Shown: positions 8,220 to 17,099 of the stretch, piece after piece
How positions within the stretch are numbered: position 1 is the first letter of the stretch
Layout: every line of letters starts with the position of its first letter
DNA from: Schaedlerella sp.
Lineage (GTDB): Bacteria; Bacillota; Clostridia; Lachnospirales; Lachnospiraceae
Direction of reading: 5' to 3'
DNA length: 31,387 nucleotides
Assembly (NCBI GenBank): GCA_020024595.1
Contig: JAHHTO010000010.1
Coordinates: 1-31,387 of the forward strand
Position numbers and translations under genes: made by a program
The notes under the pieces: model-generated
Seen by the model: the letters and a program-made list of their open reading frames with translations, nothing else
Told to the model about the DNA's origin: nothing
Database searches by the model: none

Positions 8220-9929
8220 ATGAGAAAAATATTTATTACAGGCTGTAACGGACAATTAGGGAAAGAATTGAATGCATATTATAAAAATATGCAGGGTGTT
8301 CAATTGATTAATACAGATGTGTATAGTCTTGATATTACAGATGAATCGCAAGTTATGGAAGAAGTATGCAAAGTGAATCCAGACATTATTATCAATTGTG
8401 CGGCATATACACAAGTAGACCAATGCGAAGATGAGGAGGAATTGGCATATCAGATCAATGCAATTGGAGTGAAAAATCTGTGTCTGGCGGCAAATGCAGT
8501 AGATGCGGTAATGGTACACATTTCCACGGACTATGTGTTTGACGGAAATAAGAAAGAGGCTTATGTGGAAGAAGATACTTATAATCCACAGTCTGCATAC
8601 GGTCGTACAAAGATGGAAGGGGAAAAGTTTGTACAAAGTATAGCTAAGAAATATTTTATTTTGAGGACGGCTTGGTTATATGGCGAAGGCAGGAATTTCA
8701 TAAATACGATGCTTAGATTGGCGGAAAACAGAGATATGATTCGTGTGGTGGATGACCAGATTGGCAATCCTACAAGTGCTACGGAACTTGTAAAAGTGAT
8801 TGATCTTGTGAGTCAGTCTGACAAATATGGGATTTATCATGCAACATGCGAAGGAAGCTGCAGCTGGGCTGAGTTTGCGCAGGCTATTTTTAACCTGTGC
8901 GGAAAGAAGACAAAGGTAATTCCGATTTCGTCAGATGAGTACGGTGCGAAAGCAAAAAGACCGGCATACTCTGTATTAGATAAGAAAATGCTCCGTGAGA
9001 AGTTTGGGTATGAGATGGAAGACTGGAAAACAGCGTTGAAATTGTATCTAGAAAAAAGAAATTTGATAAAGAAAGAAGGCGAGCGTATTAAGAAGAGAGT
9101 ATTAGTAACAGGTGCGAATGGATATATTGGAAGACATGTTGTATCAATACTTCTGGATATGGGACATGAGGTGATTGCATCAGATTTTGCATTTGATGGT
9201 GTGGATGAACGTGCAGAGAAGTCTACTGTTTCATTATTTAGTGGAGATGCAGATATCTATGAGCAGTTTGGAAAGCCGGATTCCTGCATTCATATGGCAT
9301 GGAGAAATGGATTTGTACACAATGCGGAGTCACATTTGATGGATCTTCCGAATCATTATACATTTATTAAGAATATGATCGAAGGAGGACTCCCTCAGCT
9401 TGCAATTATGGGAACCATGCACGAAGTGGGATATTGGGAAGGCGCGATCACAGAGGAAACTCCGACAAATCCAACATCTTTATATGGGATTAGTAAGAAT
9501 GCATTGCGTCAGATGACGTTCCTTTTAGCAGACGGGAAAGACGTGAAAATCGATTGGCTGAGAGCATATTATATTCTTGGTGATGATGAGAAGAGTAGTT
9601 CTCTGTTTGGTAAGATTGTAGGATGGGAAAAGGAAGGCAAGGATACGTTCCCTTTCAATTCCGGCAAGAATAAATATGATTTTATCAGTGTTGACGAACT
9701 GGCTAAGCAGATTGCAGCGTCTGCTACACAGGATGAGATTCACGGAATCATCAACTGCTGTACTGGAAATCCGGTCAGTCTGGCTGATAGAGTGGAAGAG
9801 TTCATTCAGGAGCATGGGTTCAAAATTAGACCGGAATTCGGAGCGTTTCCGGACAGACCTTATGATTCACCGGGGGTCTGGGGAGATGCAGAGAAGATTC
9901 AGAGAATTATGAGCAGTATTGAAGTGTAG
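8220..9929 (+). CDS. rfbD: RmlD (dTDP-4-dehydrorhamnose reductase) fused to a second NAD(P)-dependent sugar-nucleotide epimerase/reductase
   Basis: A 569-residue protein made of two complete short-chain dehydrogenase folds. Residues 1 to about 283 are RmlD: TGCNGQLG (7-14), STDYVFDG, and the Y127-K131 pair in YGRTK. RmlD makes dTDP-L-rhamnose from dTDP-4-dehydro-L-rhamnose. Residues from about 291 to the end form a second extended SDR domain with TGANGYIG (297-304), GTMHEVGYWEG and Y422-K426 in YGISK. Its substrate is unknown. A dTDP-6-deoxy-L-talose type reductase acting on the same intermediate is one possibility. The joint has the look of a former gene start: ATT AAG AAG AGA at 9087-9098 behind a purine-rich stretch. 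Start ATG 8220 has AGGAGGTGG at 8208-8216. Confidence 0.88.
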   Translation: MRKIFITGCNGQLGKELNAYYKNMQGVQLINTDVYSLDITDESQVMEEVCKVNPDIIINCAAYTQVDQCEDEEELAYQINAIGVKNLCLAANAVDAVMVHISTDYVFDGNKKEAYVEEDTYNPQSAYGRTKMEGEKFVQSIAKKYFILRTAWLYGEGRNFINTMLRLAENRDMIRVVDDQIGNPTSATELVKVIDLVSQSDKYGIYHATCEGSCSWAEFAQAIFNLCGKKTKVIPISSDEYGAKAKRPAYSVLDKKMLREKFGYEMEDWKTALKLYLEKRNLIKKEGERIKKRVLVTGANGYIGRHVVSILLDMGHEVIASDFAFDGVDERAEKSTVSLFSGDADIYEQFGKPDSCIHMAWRNGFVHNAESHLMDLPNHYTFIKNMIEGGLPQLAIMGTMHEVGYWEGAITEETPTNPTSLYGISKNALRQMTFLLADGKDVKIDWLRAYYILGDDEKSSSLFGKIVGWEKEGKDTFPFNSGKNKYDFISVDELAKQIAASATQDEIHGIINCCTGNPVSLADRVEEFIQEHGFKIRPEFGAFPDRPYDSPGVWGDAEKIQRIMSSIEV

Positions 9930-10010
9930 GCATTCTGTGCAGACAATAGTGTTTTGACAGGAAAGAATGACTATATATTTAGAAACATACAAGATAAAGG
10001 AGACAAAGTC

Positions 10011-11087
10011 ATGAGAACTTATTTGGTAACAGGAGGAGCCGGATTTATCGGTTCAAATTACATTCACTACATGTTTAAAAAGTATGATAATGAAATCCGT
10101 ATCATCAATGTGGATAAGTTGACCTATGCGGGGAACCTTGAGAATTTGAAAGATGTGGAAAACAGAGATAATTATACATTTGTCAAAGCAGATATCTGTG
10201 ATGCAGATGCAATCAACAAGATTTTTGAAGAAAATGATATTGACAGAGTGGTTCATTTTGCGGCAGAGAGTCATGTAGACAGAAGTATTAAAAATCCAGA
10301 TGTGTTTGTAAAAACAAACGTGCTTGGAACACTGGTTATGCTGAATGCAGCAAAAGCTGCATGGGAACTGGAAGACGGAACATTCAAAGAAGGCAAGAAG
10401 TTCCTCCATGTTTCTACAGATGAGGTGTACGGTTCCCTGGAAGAAGAAGGGGAATACTTCTATGAGACAACACCATACGATCCGCACAGTCCGTATTCTG
10501 CAAGTAAGGCATCTTCCGATATGCTTGTGAAGTCTTATATGGATACTTATAAGTTCCCGGCTAATATTACGAACTGCAGCAATAACTATGGTCCGTATCA
10601 GTTCCCGGAGAAGCTGATTCCACTGATTATCAATAACGCACTGCAGGGTAAGAATCTCCCGGTATATGGAGATGGCAAGAATGTCCGTGACTGGCTGTAT
10701 GTAGAGGATCATGCAAAGGGAATCGATATGGTTCAGGAGAAGGGGCGTCTGTTTGAAACATATAATATCGGCGGACACAATGAGAAACAGAATATTGAAA
10801 TTATCCATATTATTCTGGATACTCTTCAGGAGATGCTGCCGGAGGGAGATCCGAGAAAAGAACTGGTAAGCGAGAAGCTGATTACGTATGTAGAAGATCG
10901 TAAGGGACATGACAGACGTTATGCAATCGCACCGGATAAAATCAAAGAAGAGGTTGGCTGGTATCCGGAGACGATGTTTGCAGATGGTATTAAGCTGACG
11001 ATCAAGTGGTTCTTTGAGAATGAAGAGTGGATGAAGAACGTGACAAGCGGTGATTACCAGAAGTACTACGAAGAAATGTATAAATAA
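10011..11087 (+). CDS. rfbB: dTDP-glucose 4,6-dehydratase
   Basis: 358 residues from the ATG at 10011, which has AAAGGAG about ten bases upstream. The longer in-frame start (TTG 9954) has no ribosome site and adds residues absent from the family. TGGAGFIG (7-14) binds NAD. DKLTYAGNLENL, HFAAESHVDRS, STDEVYG and YSASKASSD are the signature blocks of RmlB, with the catalytic Y and K in YSASK. It converts dTDP-glucose to dTDP-4-dehydro-6-deoxy-glucose, the second step of dTDP-L-rhamnose synthesis, in the cytoplasm. All four rml functions are in this locus but in the order D-B-(other)-A-C. A hairpin terminator follows immediately. Confidence 0.96.
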   Translation: MRTYLVTGGAGFIGSNYIHYMFKKYDNEIRIINVDKLTYAGNLENLKDVENRDNYTFVKADICDADAINKIFEENDIDRVVHFAAESHVDRSIKNPDVFVKTNVLGTLVMLNAAKAAWELEDGTFKEGKKFLHVSTDEVYGSLEEEGEYFYETTPYDPHSPYSASKASSDMLVKSYMDTYKFPANITNCSNNYGPYQFPEKLIPLIINNALQGKNLPVYGDGKNVRDWLYVEDHAKGIDMVQEKGRLFETYNIGGHNEKQNIEIIHIILDTLQEMLPEGDPRKELVSEKLITYVEDRKGHDRRYAIAPDKIKEEVGWYPETMFADGIKLTIKWFFENEEWMKNVTSGDYQKYYEEMYK

Positions 11088-11097
11088 AGAACTCAGG

Positions 11098-11130
11098 AAA
11101 TATAGGCATATGTATTGTGCCTATATTTTC
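11098..11130 (+). terminator. hairpin terminator after rmlB
   Basis: A perfect 11-base-pair stem (11098-11108 with 11118-11128; arm AAATATAGGCA) around a 9-base loop, ten bases after the rmlB stop, running into a T stretch. It probably ends or reduces the upstream transcript. Confidence 0.7.
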
Positions 11131-11194
11131 TGCTGTTAAGGAATAAAAAGCGATGTCTGTTTGTGAGGGAAATCTGGCGCAGCCGGAAAGAGTC

Positions 11195-11203
11195 TGCTAT
11201 AAT
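11195..11203 (+). promoter_or_regulatory. extended -10 promoter for the pyruvyl transferase gene
   Basis: TGCTATAAT is a perfect extended -10 element (TGn plus TATAAT at 11198-11203). No good -35 box is visible at the right distance, which is common for this promoter class. It lies about 40 bases before the ATG at 11242 and after the rmlB terminator, so the pyruvyl transferase begins a new transcription unit. Confidence 0.6.
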
Positions 11204-11241
11204 AAGAGTATGAACACAATGGACAGGAAAAGGAAGACTGA

Positions 11242-12354
11242 ATGAAAAAAGTTTTTGTACATGCATATTTAAGCTATAATCTGGGAGATGATCTGATGGT
11301 GTGGATATTGTGTAAGCGATATCCGTCCGTACAGTTCTATGTGATCGCAGATGGAGGTTATCAGAAGGTATATCAAGATATTCCGAATATGACAGTATAT
11401 GCATATGATGGCAGGAAAGCGCAATTCTGGAATAAAGTATGGAAGAAGTTCAGGAATACACAAGATGGGTTCAGAAAGATGCTGATGAAGATGTCTGATG
11501 CGACAATTCATATCGGTGGATCTAGTTTTGTACAGCATTATGATGATTACAGCGCATTTCTTAACACAGACGTGACGATGCGTCGGTTAAGTAAACGAAT
11601 GCTGGCAATTGGGATGAATTTTGGACCGTATACGGATGAGAGTTATTATAAGCAGTACTATGAACTGCTCGGAAAATATGATGGTGTAACCTTAAGAGAT
11701 TCTGCGTCATATCGCCTATTTGAGCAGTTGCCAAATGTAAAGCAGGCGGCGGACGTGGTTTTCAATTATGGTCAGATGCATCATGTTTCAAACAAAGCTA
11801 TTCAAGAGAAAAAACAGGTACTCTTTTCAGTGATCCAGATGGATGGAAGAGACGGAAAGTTTGCGATAAAGCAATATTCTGAAGATTATAAAAGATTTAT
11901 GATTACTCTTGCAGAAGCGTATCTTGAAAATGGATATGAAGTAAAGTTTATTTCCTTTTGCGGACCACAGGGCGATTCTGAGGCTGCGAGAGAGATGATT
12001 TCACGTATAGGGGAACAATACAGAGATTCTGTGAAACAATACAATTACGAAAATGATATTGAAGAATGCATCAGACAATTTGACGAAGCACAGATTGTGG
12101 TTGGAACCAGATTTCACAGTATCATTCTAGGCTGGCTGAAAGGAAAAAAAGTGCTGCCTGTTGTTTACGATGAAAAAACGCAGAATATTATGGATGATCT
12201 TAGGTATTCAGTGTATGTGAAGCTAGGGGAGCTTCATACGATTGATGTCCGAACGGTTATGAACGAGATACATCGAATGCCGGAGAAACAAGTGAAGCAG
12301 CTTATACTCGATGCGGAGAATCAGTTTTGGGCGGCAGATTACATTTTGAAATAA
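11242..12354 (+). CDS. polysaccharide pyruvyl transferase family protein (CsaB/WcaK-like)
   Basis: 370 residues with the hallmarks of the polysaccharide pyruvyl transferase family. NLGDDLM (from residue 13) sits at the N-terminus, IHIGG at 89-93 in the first half, and GTRFHS (R290, H292) followed by GWLKGKKVLPVVYD in the second. Members move a ketal pyruvate from phosphoenolpyruvate onto a sugar of a cell-surface polymer or its lipid-linked precursor. CsaB makes the pyruvylated sugar that SLH domains recognise in Bacillus-type wall polymers. The locus also encodes four SLH proteins, so that role is a natural inference here. The family also contains members that act on other sugars, so the exact reaction is not certain. 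AAAAGGAAG precedes the ATG. The next gene's long-start frame overlaps this gene's end. Confidence 0.87.
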   Translation: MKKVFVHAYLSYNLGDDLMVWILCKRYPSVQFYVIADGGYQKVYQDIPNMTVYAYDGRKAQFWNKVWKKFRNTQDGFRKMLMKMSDATIHIGGSSFVQHYDDYSAFLNTDVTMRRLSKRMLAIGMNFGPYTDESYYKQYYELLGKYDGVTLRDSASYRLFEQLPNVKQAADVVFNYGQMHHVSNKAIQEKKQVLFSVIQMDGRDGKFAIKQYSEDYKRFMITLAEAYLENGYEVKFISFCGPQGDSEAAREMISRIGEQYRDSVKQYNYENDIEECIRQFDEAQIVVGTRFHSIILGWLKGKKVLPVVYDEKTQNIMDDLRYSVYVKLGELHTIDVRTVMNEIHRMPEKQVKQLILDAENQFWAADYILK

Positions 12355-12389
12355 AATATCAAAATTATGTGAGAGAAGGGGGCGAGGGT

Positions 12390-13550
12390 ATGAGTAATCC
12401 TTTGGTAAGTATTGTGATGGTGAACTATAATCAGGAAAGGTATATCGGGGATGCGATTGAGAGTGTTCTTCATCAGTCATATCAGAACTGGGAGCTGATT
12501 GTCGTGGATGATGGTTCGACAGATCGTTCAAAAGAAATCATTCAGAGTTATGCGGACGAGAGAATACGCCCATATTTTCTGGAACAGAACCGGCACATCT
12601 GCTATGCGACAAATTACGGATTTGCGAAGGTAAGAGGAGAATATCTGGCAAGATTGGACAGTGATGATGTGTGGAGACCTGAAAAATTGGACAGACAGGT
12701 AGCCTTTTTGGAAGCACATCAGGACGAACAGGTTCTTTTTACAAAGCTGGATATTATCAATGAAAAAGGCGAGGTTGTGAATGATGAAAAAAGAGATTTG
12801 TATGAATTATACAACAGCCGGCATGAAAATCGGAAGGATTGGATACGTTTCTTTTTCTTTGTTGGCAATTCATTGATTCAGTCGGGGATGATGATGCGAA
12901 CCGCTCTTATGAGAGAAATCGGAGATTTTAATCTTGCGTATATGCAGGCACATGATTTTGACTATTTTGTTCGTATGATTAAGAAAACGGGATTTTGTTT
13001 TCTGGAGGAACCATTGATTGGATATCGACGGGCAGAAGTTCAGAACAGTTCTTATCACCCGGAAAATGACAGACGTTTTTTTAATGAACACATGAGTATC
13101 CGCAGACATTTTTTTGAAGACTTTCCAGACGAACTTTTTGTAGAGACCTTCCAGGAATATTTTAAGAATCCTGAGTCATGTACACATGAGGAATTACAGT
13201 GCGAACAGGCGTTTCTTCTGGAGAAGTGTATTGGATATTCGGATGCAAACCCGGTACTTGGAATGGAAGCTTTTGAAAAATTGTTTCAAAGTGTTGAAAT
13301 GACAGCGTTGCTGGAAAATAAATATCAGTTCACACCGAAAGAATTTTATAAAAAAAATGCCACACATCAATATTTTCAGGAAGAAGATTTTTTGAAGTTG
13401 GAACAAAAAATTAAAGAATTAGAAGCACATGTCAGTGTACTGTTGGATGTGAAAGAAATGCAGCAGAAGCATATAGAGGCATTGGAAAATTCGCTTTCCT
13501 GGAAGGTTACAAAACCAATAAGAAACCTAAAAAATATTGTGAAAAAATAG
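12390..13550 (+). CDS. GT2 family glycosyltransferase with C-terminal coiled coil
   Basis: 386 residues from the ATG at 12390, preceded by a purine-rich GGGGGCGAGGG. An in-frame ATG at 12327 lies inside the upstream gene and has no good ribosome site. The GT-A domain occupies about 1-230 with VMVNYNQERYIGDAI, VDDGSTDRS and the metal-binding DSDD (90-93). The C-terminus has a predicted coiled coil (about 335-370) and ends with LSWKVTKPIRNLK, a tail often seen on glycosyltransferases of rhamnan and glycan clusters. It probably adds one sugar of the polymer repeat or a linkage sugar at the cytoplasmic face. Donor unknown; dTDP-rhamnose is the best guess from context. It starts 35 bases after the pyruvyl transferase. 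Confidence 0.88.
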   Translation: MSNPLVSIVMVNYNQERYIGDAIESVLHQSYQNWELIVVDDGSTDRSKEIIQSYADERIRPYFLEQNRHICYATNYGFAKVRGEYLARLDSDDVWRPEKLDRQVAFLEAHQDEQVLFTKLDIINEKGEVVNDEKRDLYELYNSRHENRKDWIRFFFFVGNSLIQSGMMMRTALMREIGDFNLAYMQAHDFDYFVRMIKKTGFCFLEEPLIGYRRAEVQNSSYHPENDRRFFNEHMSIRRHFFEDFPDELFVETFQEYFKNPESCTHEELQCEQAFLLEKCIGYSDANPVLGMEAFEKLFQSVEMTALLENKYQFTPKEFYKKNATHQYFQEEDFLKLEQKIKELEAHVSVLLDVKEMQQKHIEALENSLSWKVTKPIRNLKNIVKK

Positions 13551-13616
13551 AGAATGTGCTATACTTACACGGTTCAAAATGAAGATGTTGGAGAATAAAG
13601 GAGAGCAGAATCAATT

Positions 13617-15560
13617 ATGAAAATAGAGAGTGGAAATGCAAAACGTCTGGCACTTTTTTTCTTTTATGATAAAAAAGGAATCGTTGATCGATATGTTCCA
13701 TATTTTCTGGATGACCTGAAGAAGAATGTAACTGAGATTTTTACAGTCTGCAATGGAAAGCTGACAAAAGACGGTGAAAAAATTCTGGAGCAGTACGGTC
13801 AGGTTTTGGTACGTGAGAATAAGGGGTTCGATGTCTGGGCATATAAGACGGCGATGGAGCAGTATGGCTGGGAAAAACTGCAGGAATATGATGAAGTGAT
13901 TATGTTAAATAACACAATTATGGGACCTGTATATCCGTTTCAGGAGACGTTCGAAAAGATGGATAGGCAGGATCTGGATTTCTGGGGGCTGACGGAGTAT
14001 TTTAAGATCAAGGGGGATCCATTTGGATACTCTCCATATGGATATCTTCCGGATCACATTCAGTCTCATTGGATTGCGTGCCGTCGGAGTCTGGTCTCCA
14101 GCAGAGAATTCCAAGAATATTGGGATAAGATGCCAATGATTGAAGATTATATGCAGGCAGTGGGTAAGCATGAATCAATATTTACTAAGAAGTTTGCAGA
14201 TATGGGATACAAGTGGGGAGTGTCAGTAGATTGTGAAGATCTACGCGATTACAGTGGATATCCGCTGATGATGTGTCCGAAAAAGTTGCTAGAGGAGTAC
14301 CGATGTCCGATTTTCAAGAAGCGCAGTTTCTTTCATATGGAGTCGGATTATCTTAAAAATACGACAGGAGAGCAGACATCAGAACTCTTTGACTATGTAA
14401 AAAATGAGACGGATTATGATGTGGATTTTATCTGGGAGACGATTCTACGCAATTATCATCAGTATGATATTGTAAAGAATCTGAATCTAACCTATATTCT
14501 GTCAAACAGTGAGTATGACAAGGAACGTCTTATGCAGCAGACAAAGCAGAATAAAGTGGCGCTTGTGATGCATCTCTATTTTGAAGATTTGCTGGAGGAT
14601 TCTTACCGCCGTGTGTCTATGATGCCGGAAAATGCAGATATCTACCTGACAACGGATACAGAGCAGAAAAAAGCGGCAATCGAGAAGGTATTTGCAAAGC
14701 TTCCATGTAATAAGCTGGAGGTCAGATTGATTCAGAATCGTGGGCGAGATGTCAGCAGCCTTCTTGTTGGTGTGAAAGATGTGATCATGGAGTATGACAT
14801 TGTCTGCTTTGCACATGATAAAAAGACAGCACAGGTGAAGCCCGGAACGGTTGGAGCTTCTTTCGCCTATAAATGTTTTGAAAATACATTGTCAAGTAAA
14901 GCCTATGTTGCAAATGTGATTGACACCTTCGTGAAGAATCCGAGACTGGGACTTCTGACACCACCGGAACCGAATCACAGTGCGTTCTTTACAACCATCG
15001 GTTTTGAATGGGGACCGAATTTTAACGTGACAAAAGGTTTGGCGAAAGAATTGGGATTAAGTGTGCCAATAAGTGTGAATATGCCACCGATTGCTCCCCT
15101 TGGAACGATGTTCTGGTTCCGCCCGAAGGCAATGAGACCGCTTTATGCAAAAGATTGGGAATATGAGGATTTTCCACCGGAACCAAATAAAATCGACGGA
15201 ACATTATTACATGCGATTGAACGAATCTATCCATTCATCGTACAGGAGGCTGGTTATTATCCGTCTGTGGGAATGACTGACAAGTTTGCGGCAATTGAGT
15301 ATAACAATCTCAGATATTATGTAAGGGGATATAACCAGGTTCTTGTCAATCATGGAATCGGACCGTTTTATGATCAGATGATTCTAAAGCTGAATCAAAT
15401 CATCGTATTGCGAGGATCCTTTAAGCAGGTGATCAAATATCGAACAAAGTGTTATATGAAACGGTATCTTCCGAAAAAACTGTACAACTCAATTATGCGA
15501 AAGTGGAAGAGGGCAAAGGGCTATCAGGAGTTCAACGAAGTGGAAGTCAAGGAGTCTTAA
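13617..15560 (+). CDS. RgpF-family rhamnan synthesis protein (copy 1)
   Basis: 647 residues of the rhamnan synthesis protein F family. RLALFFFYDKKGIVDRYVPY near the N-terminus and RENKGFDVWAYK introduce a first glycosyltransferase-like half. A second half has NRGRDVSSLLVGVK, CFAHDKK, GTMFWFRPKAM and a DGTLLHAIERIYPF block. RgpF/GacG proteins polymerise L-rhamnose from dTDP-L-rhamnose on a lipid carrier at the cytoplasmic face. A second, very similar copy lies at 18664. By eye about four of five of the first 108 residues are identical, while the last 60 or so residues differ. AAGGAG at 13598-13603 is 13 bases from the ATG, a rather long gap, but the start is supported by alignment with copy 2. 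Confidence 0.9.
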   Translation: MKIESGNAKRLALFFFYDKKGIVDRYVPYFLDDLKKNVTEIFTVCNGKLTKDGEKILEQYGQVLVRENKGFDVWAYKTAMEQYGWEKLQEYDEVIMLNNTIMGPVYPFQETFEKMDRQDLDFWGLTEYFKIKGDPFGYSPYGYLPDHIQSHWIACRRSLVSSREFQEYWDKMPMIEDYMQAVGKHESIFTKKFADMGYKWGVSVDCEDLRDYSGYPLMMCPKKLLEEYRCPIFKKRSFFHMESDYLKNTTGEQTSELFDYVKNETDYDVDFIWETILRNYHQYDIVKNLNLTYILSNSEYDKERLMQQTKQNKVALVMHLYFEDLLEDSYRRVSMMPENADIYLTTDTEQKKAAIEKVFAKLPCNKLEVRLIQNRGRDVSSLLVGVKDVIMEYDIVCFAHDKKTAQVKPGTVGASFAYKCFENTLSSKAYVANVIDTFVKNPRLGLLTPPEPNHSAFFTTIGFEWGPNFNVTKGLAKELGLSVPISVNMPPIAPLGTMFWFRPKAMRPLYAKDWEYEDFPPEPNKIDGTLLHAIERIYPFIVQEAGYYPSVGMTDKFAAIEYNNLRYYVRGYNQVLVNHGIGPFYDQMILKLNQIIVLRGSFKQVIKYRTKCYMKRYLPKKLYNSIMRKWKRAKGYQEFNEVEVKES

Positions 15561-15567
15561 AGCGCTG

Positions 15568-15596
15568 TTGTATAAATGTTAAAAATGTGTTACAAT
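15568..15596 (+). promoter_or_regulatory. sigma-A promoter for rmlA-rmlC-wzm-wzt
   Basis: TTGTAT at 15568-15573, a 17-base spacer and TACAAT at 15591-15596, with a predicted start near 15603 and rmlA ATG at 15641. It starts within ten bases of the RgpF stop, so it would give the sugar-nucleotide and exporter genes an internal start. Confidence 0.65.
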
Positions 15597-15640
15597 TTAT
15601 CGAATAAGATTCAATATAAAATTCATATAGGAGGTATCTT

Positions 15641-16510
15641 ATGAAAGGGATTATATTAGCAGGGGGTTCGGGAACAAGATTATATCCGCTGACAAAGGCG
15701 GTTTCAAAACAGATTATGCCGGTATATGACAAGCCGATGATTTATTATCCGTTGTCGATTTTGATGTTGGCTGGAATTCAGGACATTCTGATTATTTCAA
15801 CACCAAGAGATTTGCCGGTATTTGAAGAATTGCTCGGCACAGGAGAAGATTTGGGACTTCGTATGTCATACGCAGTACAGGAAAGTCCGCGTGGTCTGGC
15901 GGATGCATTTATTATTGGAGAAGAATTTATCGGGGATGATAATGTTGCGTTGATTCTCGGTGACAATATTTTCTATGGACAGAGTTTCTCTAAAGTGTTA
16001 AAGGAAGTAGCATCCAGAGAGAAAGGTGCAACGATTTTCGGATATTATGTGCGTGACCCGAGAGCTTATGGTGTTGTGGAATTTGATGAGAATGGAAAAG
16101 CAATTTCTATCGAAGAGAAACCGGAACATCCGAAGTCTAACTATGCGGTTCCGGGACTCTATTTCTATGACAATGATGTAATTGAGATTGCGAAAAATGT
16201 AAAACCGTCCGCCAGAGGAGAAATCGAGATTACGAGTGTCAACAATGCTTATCTGGAAAGAGGAGACTTGCGTGTAGAGACAATGGGACGTGGTTTTGCA
16301 TGGCTGGATACAGGGACACATGATGCCCTTCTTGATGCGGCTGACTTTGTGGCAGCATTTCAGAAAAGACAGGGATTGTATATATCTTGTATCGAAGAGA
16401 TTGCGTATAAGCGTGGGTTTATTACAAAAGAACAGTTGTTGAAATTGGCAGAGCCATTGATGAAGACAGAATATGGTAAGTATCTGGTAGAGGTAGCAGA
16501 AGGATTATAA
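15641..16510 (+). CDS. rfbA: glucose-1-phosphate thymidylyltransferase
   Basis: 289 residues, the normal size of RmlA. The N-terminus has the nucleotidyltransferase signature GGSGTRLYPLT (from residue 8). IMPVYDKPMIYYPLS, LGDNIFYG and WLDTGTHDAL are the family's sugar- and nucleotide-binding blocks. It makes dTDP-glucose from dTTP and glucose-1-phosphate, the first step of dTDP-L-rhamnose synthesis. A very strong ribosome site (AGGAGGT, 15631-15637) and its own promoter suggest high expression. rmlC follows after 22 bases. Confidence 0.97.
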   Translation: MKGIILAGGSGTRLYPLTKAVSKQIMPVYDKPMIYYPLSILMLAGIQDILIISTPRDLPVFEELLGTGEDLGLRMSYAVQESPRGLADAFIIGEEFIGDDNVALILGDNIFYGQSFSKVLKEVASREKGATIFGYYVRDPRAYGVVEFDENGKAISIEEKPEHPKSNYAVPGLYFYDNDVIEIAKNVKPSARGEIEITSVNNAYLERGDLRVETMGRGFAWLDTGTHDALLDAADFVAAFQKRQGLYISCIEEIAYKRGFITKEQLLKLAEPLMKTEYGKYLVEVAEGL

Positions 16511-16532
16511 TTCGGAAAGGAAAGTTGGAATT

Positions 16533-17078
16533 ATGGGAAAAATTCAGGTGGAAACGTGTGAGATTGAGGGACTTAAGGTGATTACACCAAGTGTTTTCGG
16601 AGATGAACGCGGATATTTTATGGAGACTTATAATTACAATGACTATAAAGAAGCTGGAATTGACATGGAATTTGTACAGGACAATCAGTCTTGCTCAAAA
16701 AAAGGTGTTTTACGTGGACTTCATTTCCAGATCAACTATCCGCAGGATAAACTGGTACGTGTTGTAAGCGGTGAGGTGTTCGATGTGGCTGTGGATTTGC
16801 GTGAGGGATCTGAGACATATGGAAAGTGGTATGGAGTGCTGTTGTCTGCAGAGAATAAGAAGCAGTTTTTTATTCCGAAGAACTTCGCACATGGCTTTCT
16901 TGTACTTTCTGATTCTGCTGAATTTGCATATAAGTGCACAGACTTTTATCATCCAAATGATGAGGGCGGACTTGCATGGAATGACCCGGATATCGGAGTA
17001 GAATGGCCGATTCCGGAAGGAATGGAACTGATCATTTCAGAGAAAGACCAGAAATGGAAAGGAATCAAGTCCTTATAA
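16533..17078 (+). CDS. rfbC: dTDP-4-dehydrorhamnose 3,5-epimerase
   Basis: 181 residues, a small cupin. FGDERGYFMETYN, DNQSCSKKGVLRGLHFQ (catalytic base H64), FFIPKNFAHGFLVLSD and WNDPDIGVEWP are RmlC signatures. It epimerises C3 and C5 of dTDP-4-dehydro-6-deoxy-glucose, giving the substrate for RmlD. GGAAAGGAAAG precedes the ATG. It sits between rmlA and the exporter permease, and the permease's ribosome site lies just after its stop codon. Confidence 0.96.
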   Translation: MGKIQVETCEIEGLKVITPSVFGDERGYFMETYNYNDYKEAGIDMEFVQDNQSCSKKGVLRGLHFQINYPQDKLVRVVSGEVFDVAVDLREGSETYGKWYGVLLSAENKKQFFIPKNFAHGFLVLSDSAEFAYKCTDFYHPNDEGGLAWNDPDIGVEWPIPEGMELIISEKDQKWKGIKSL

Positions 17079-17099
17079 TTGATTGGTGGAGGTAGAGTT

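Noticed and set aside
9954..9980. TTGACA at 9954-9959 as an rmlB promoter
   Set aside because: The only good -10-like string (TATATT, 9974-9979) is just 14 bases away; at 17 bases the sequence is ATTTAG. Not supported enough to list.
10053..10910. A 285-codon minus-strand open frame inside rmlB
   Set aside because: It is the shadow of a well-supported gene on the plus strand; the product is rich in I, C and H with no family motif and no ribosome site.
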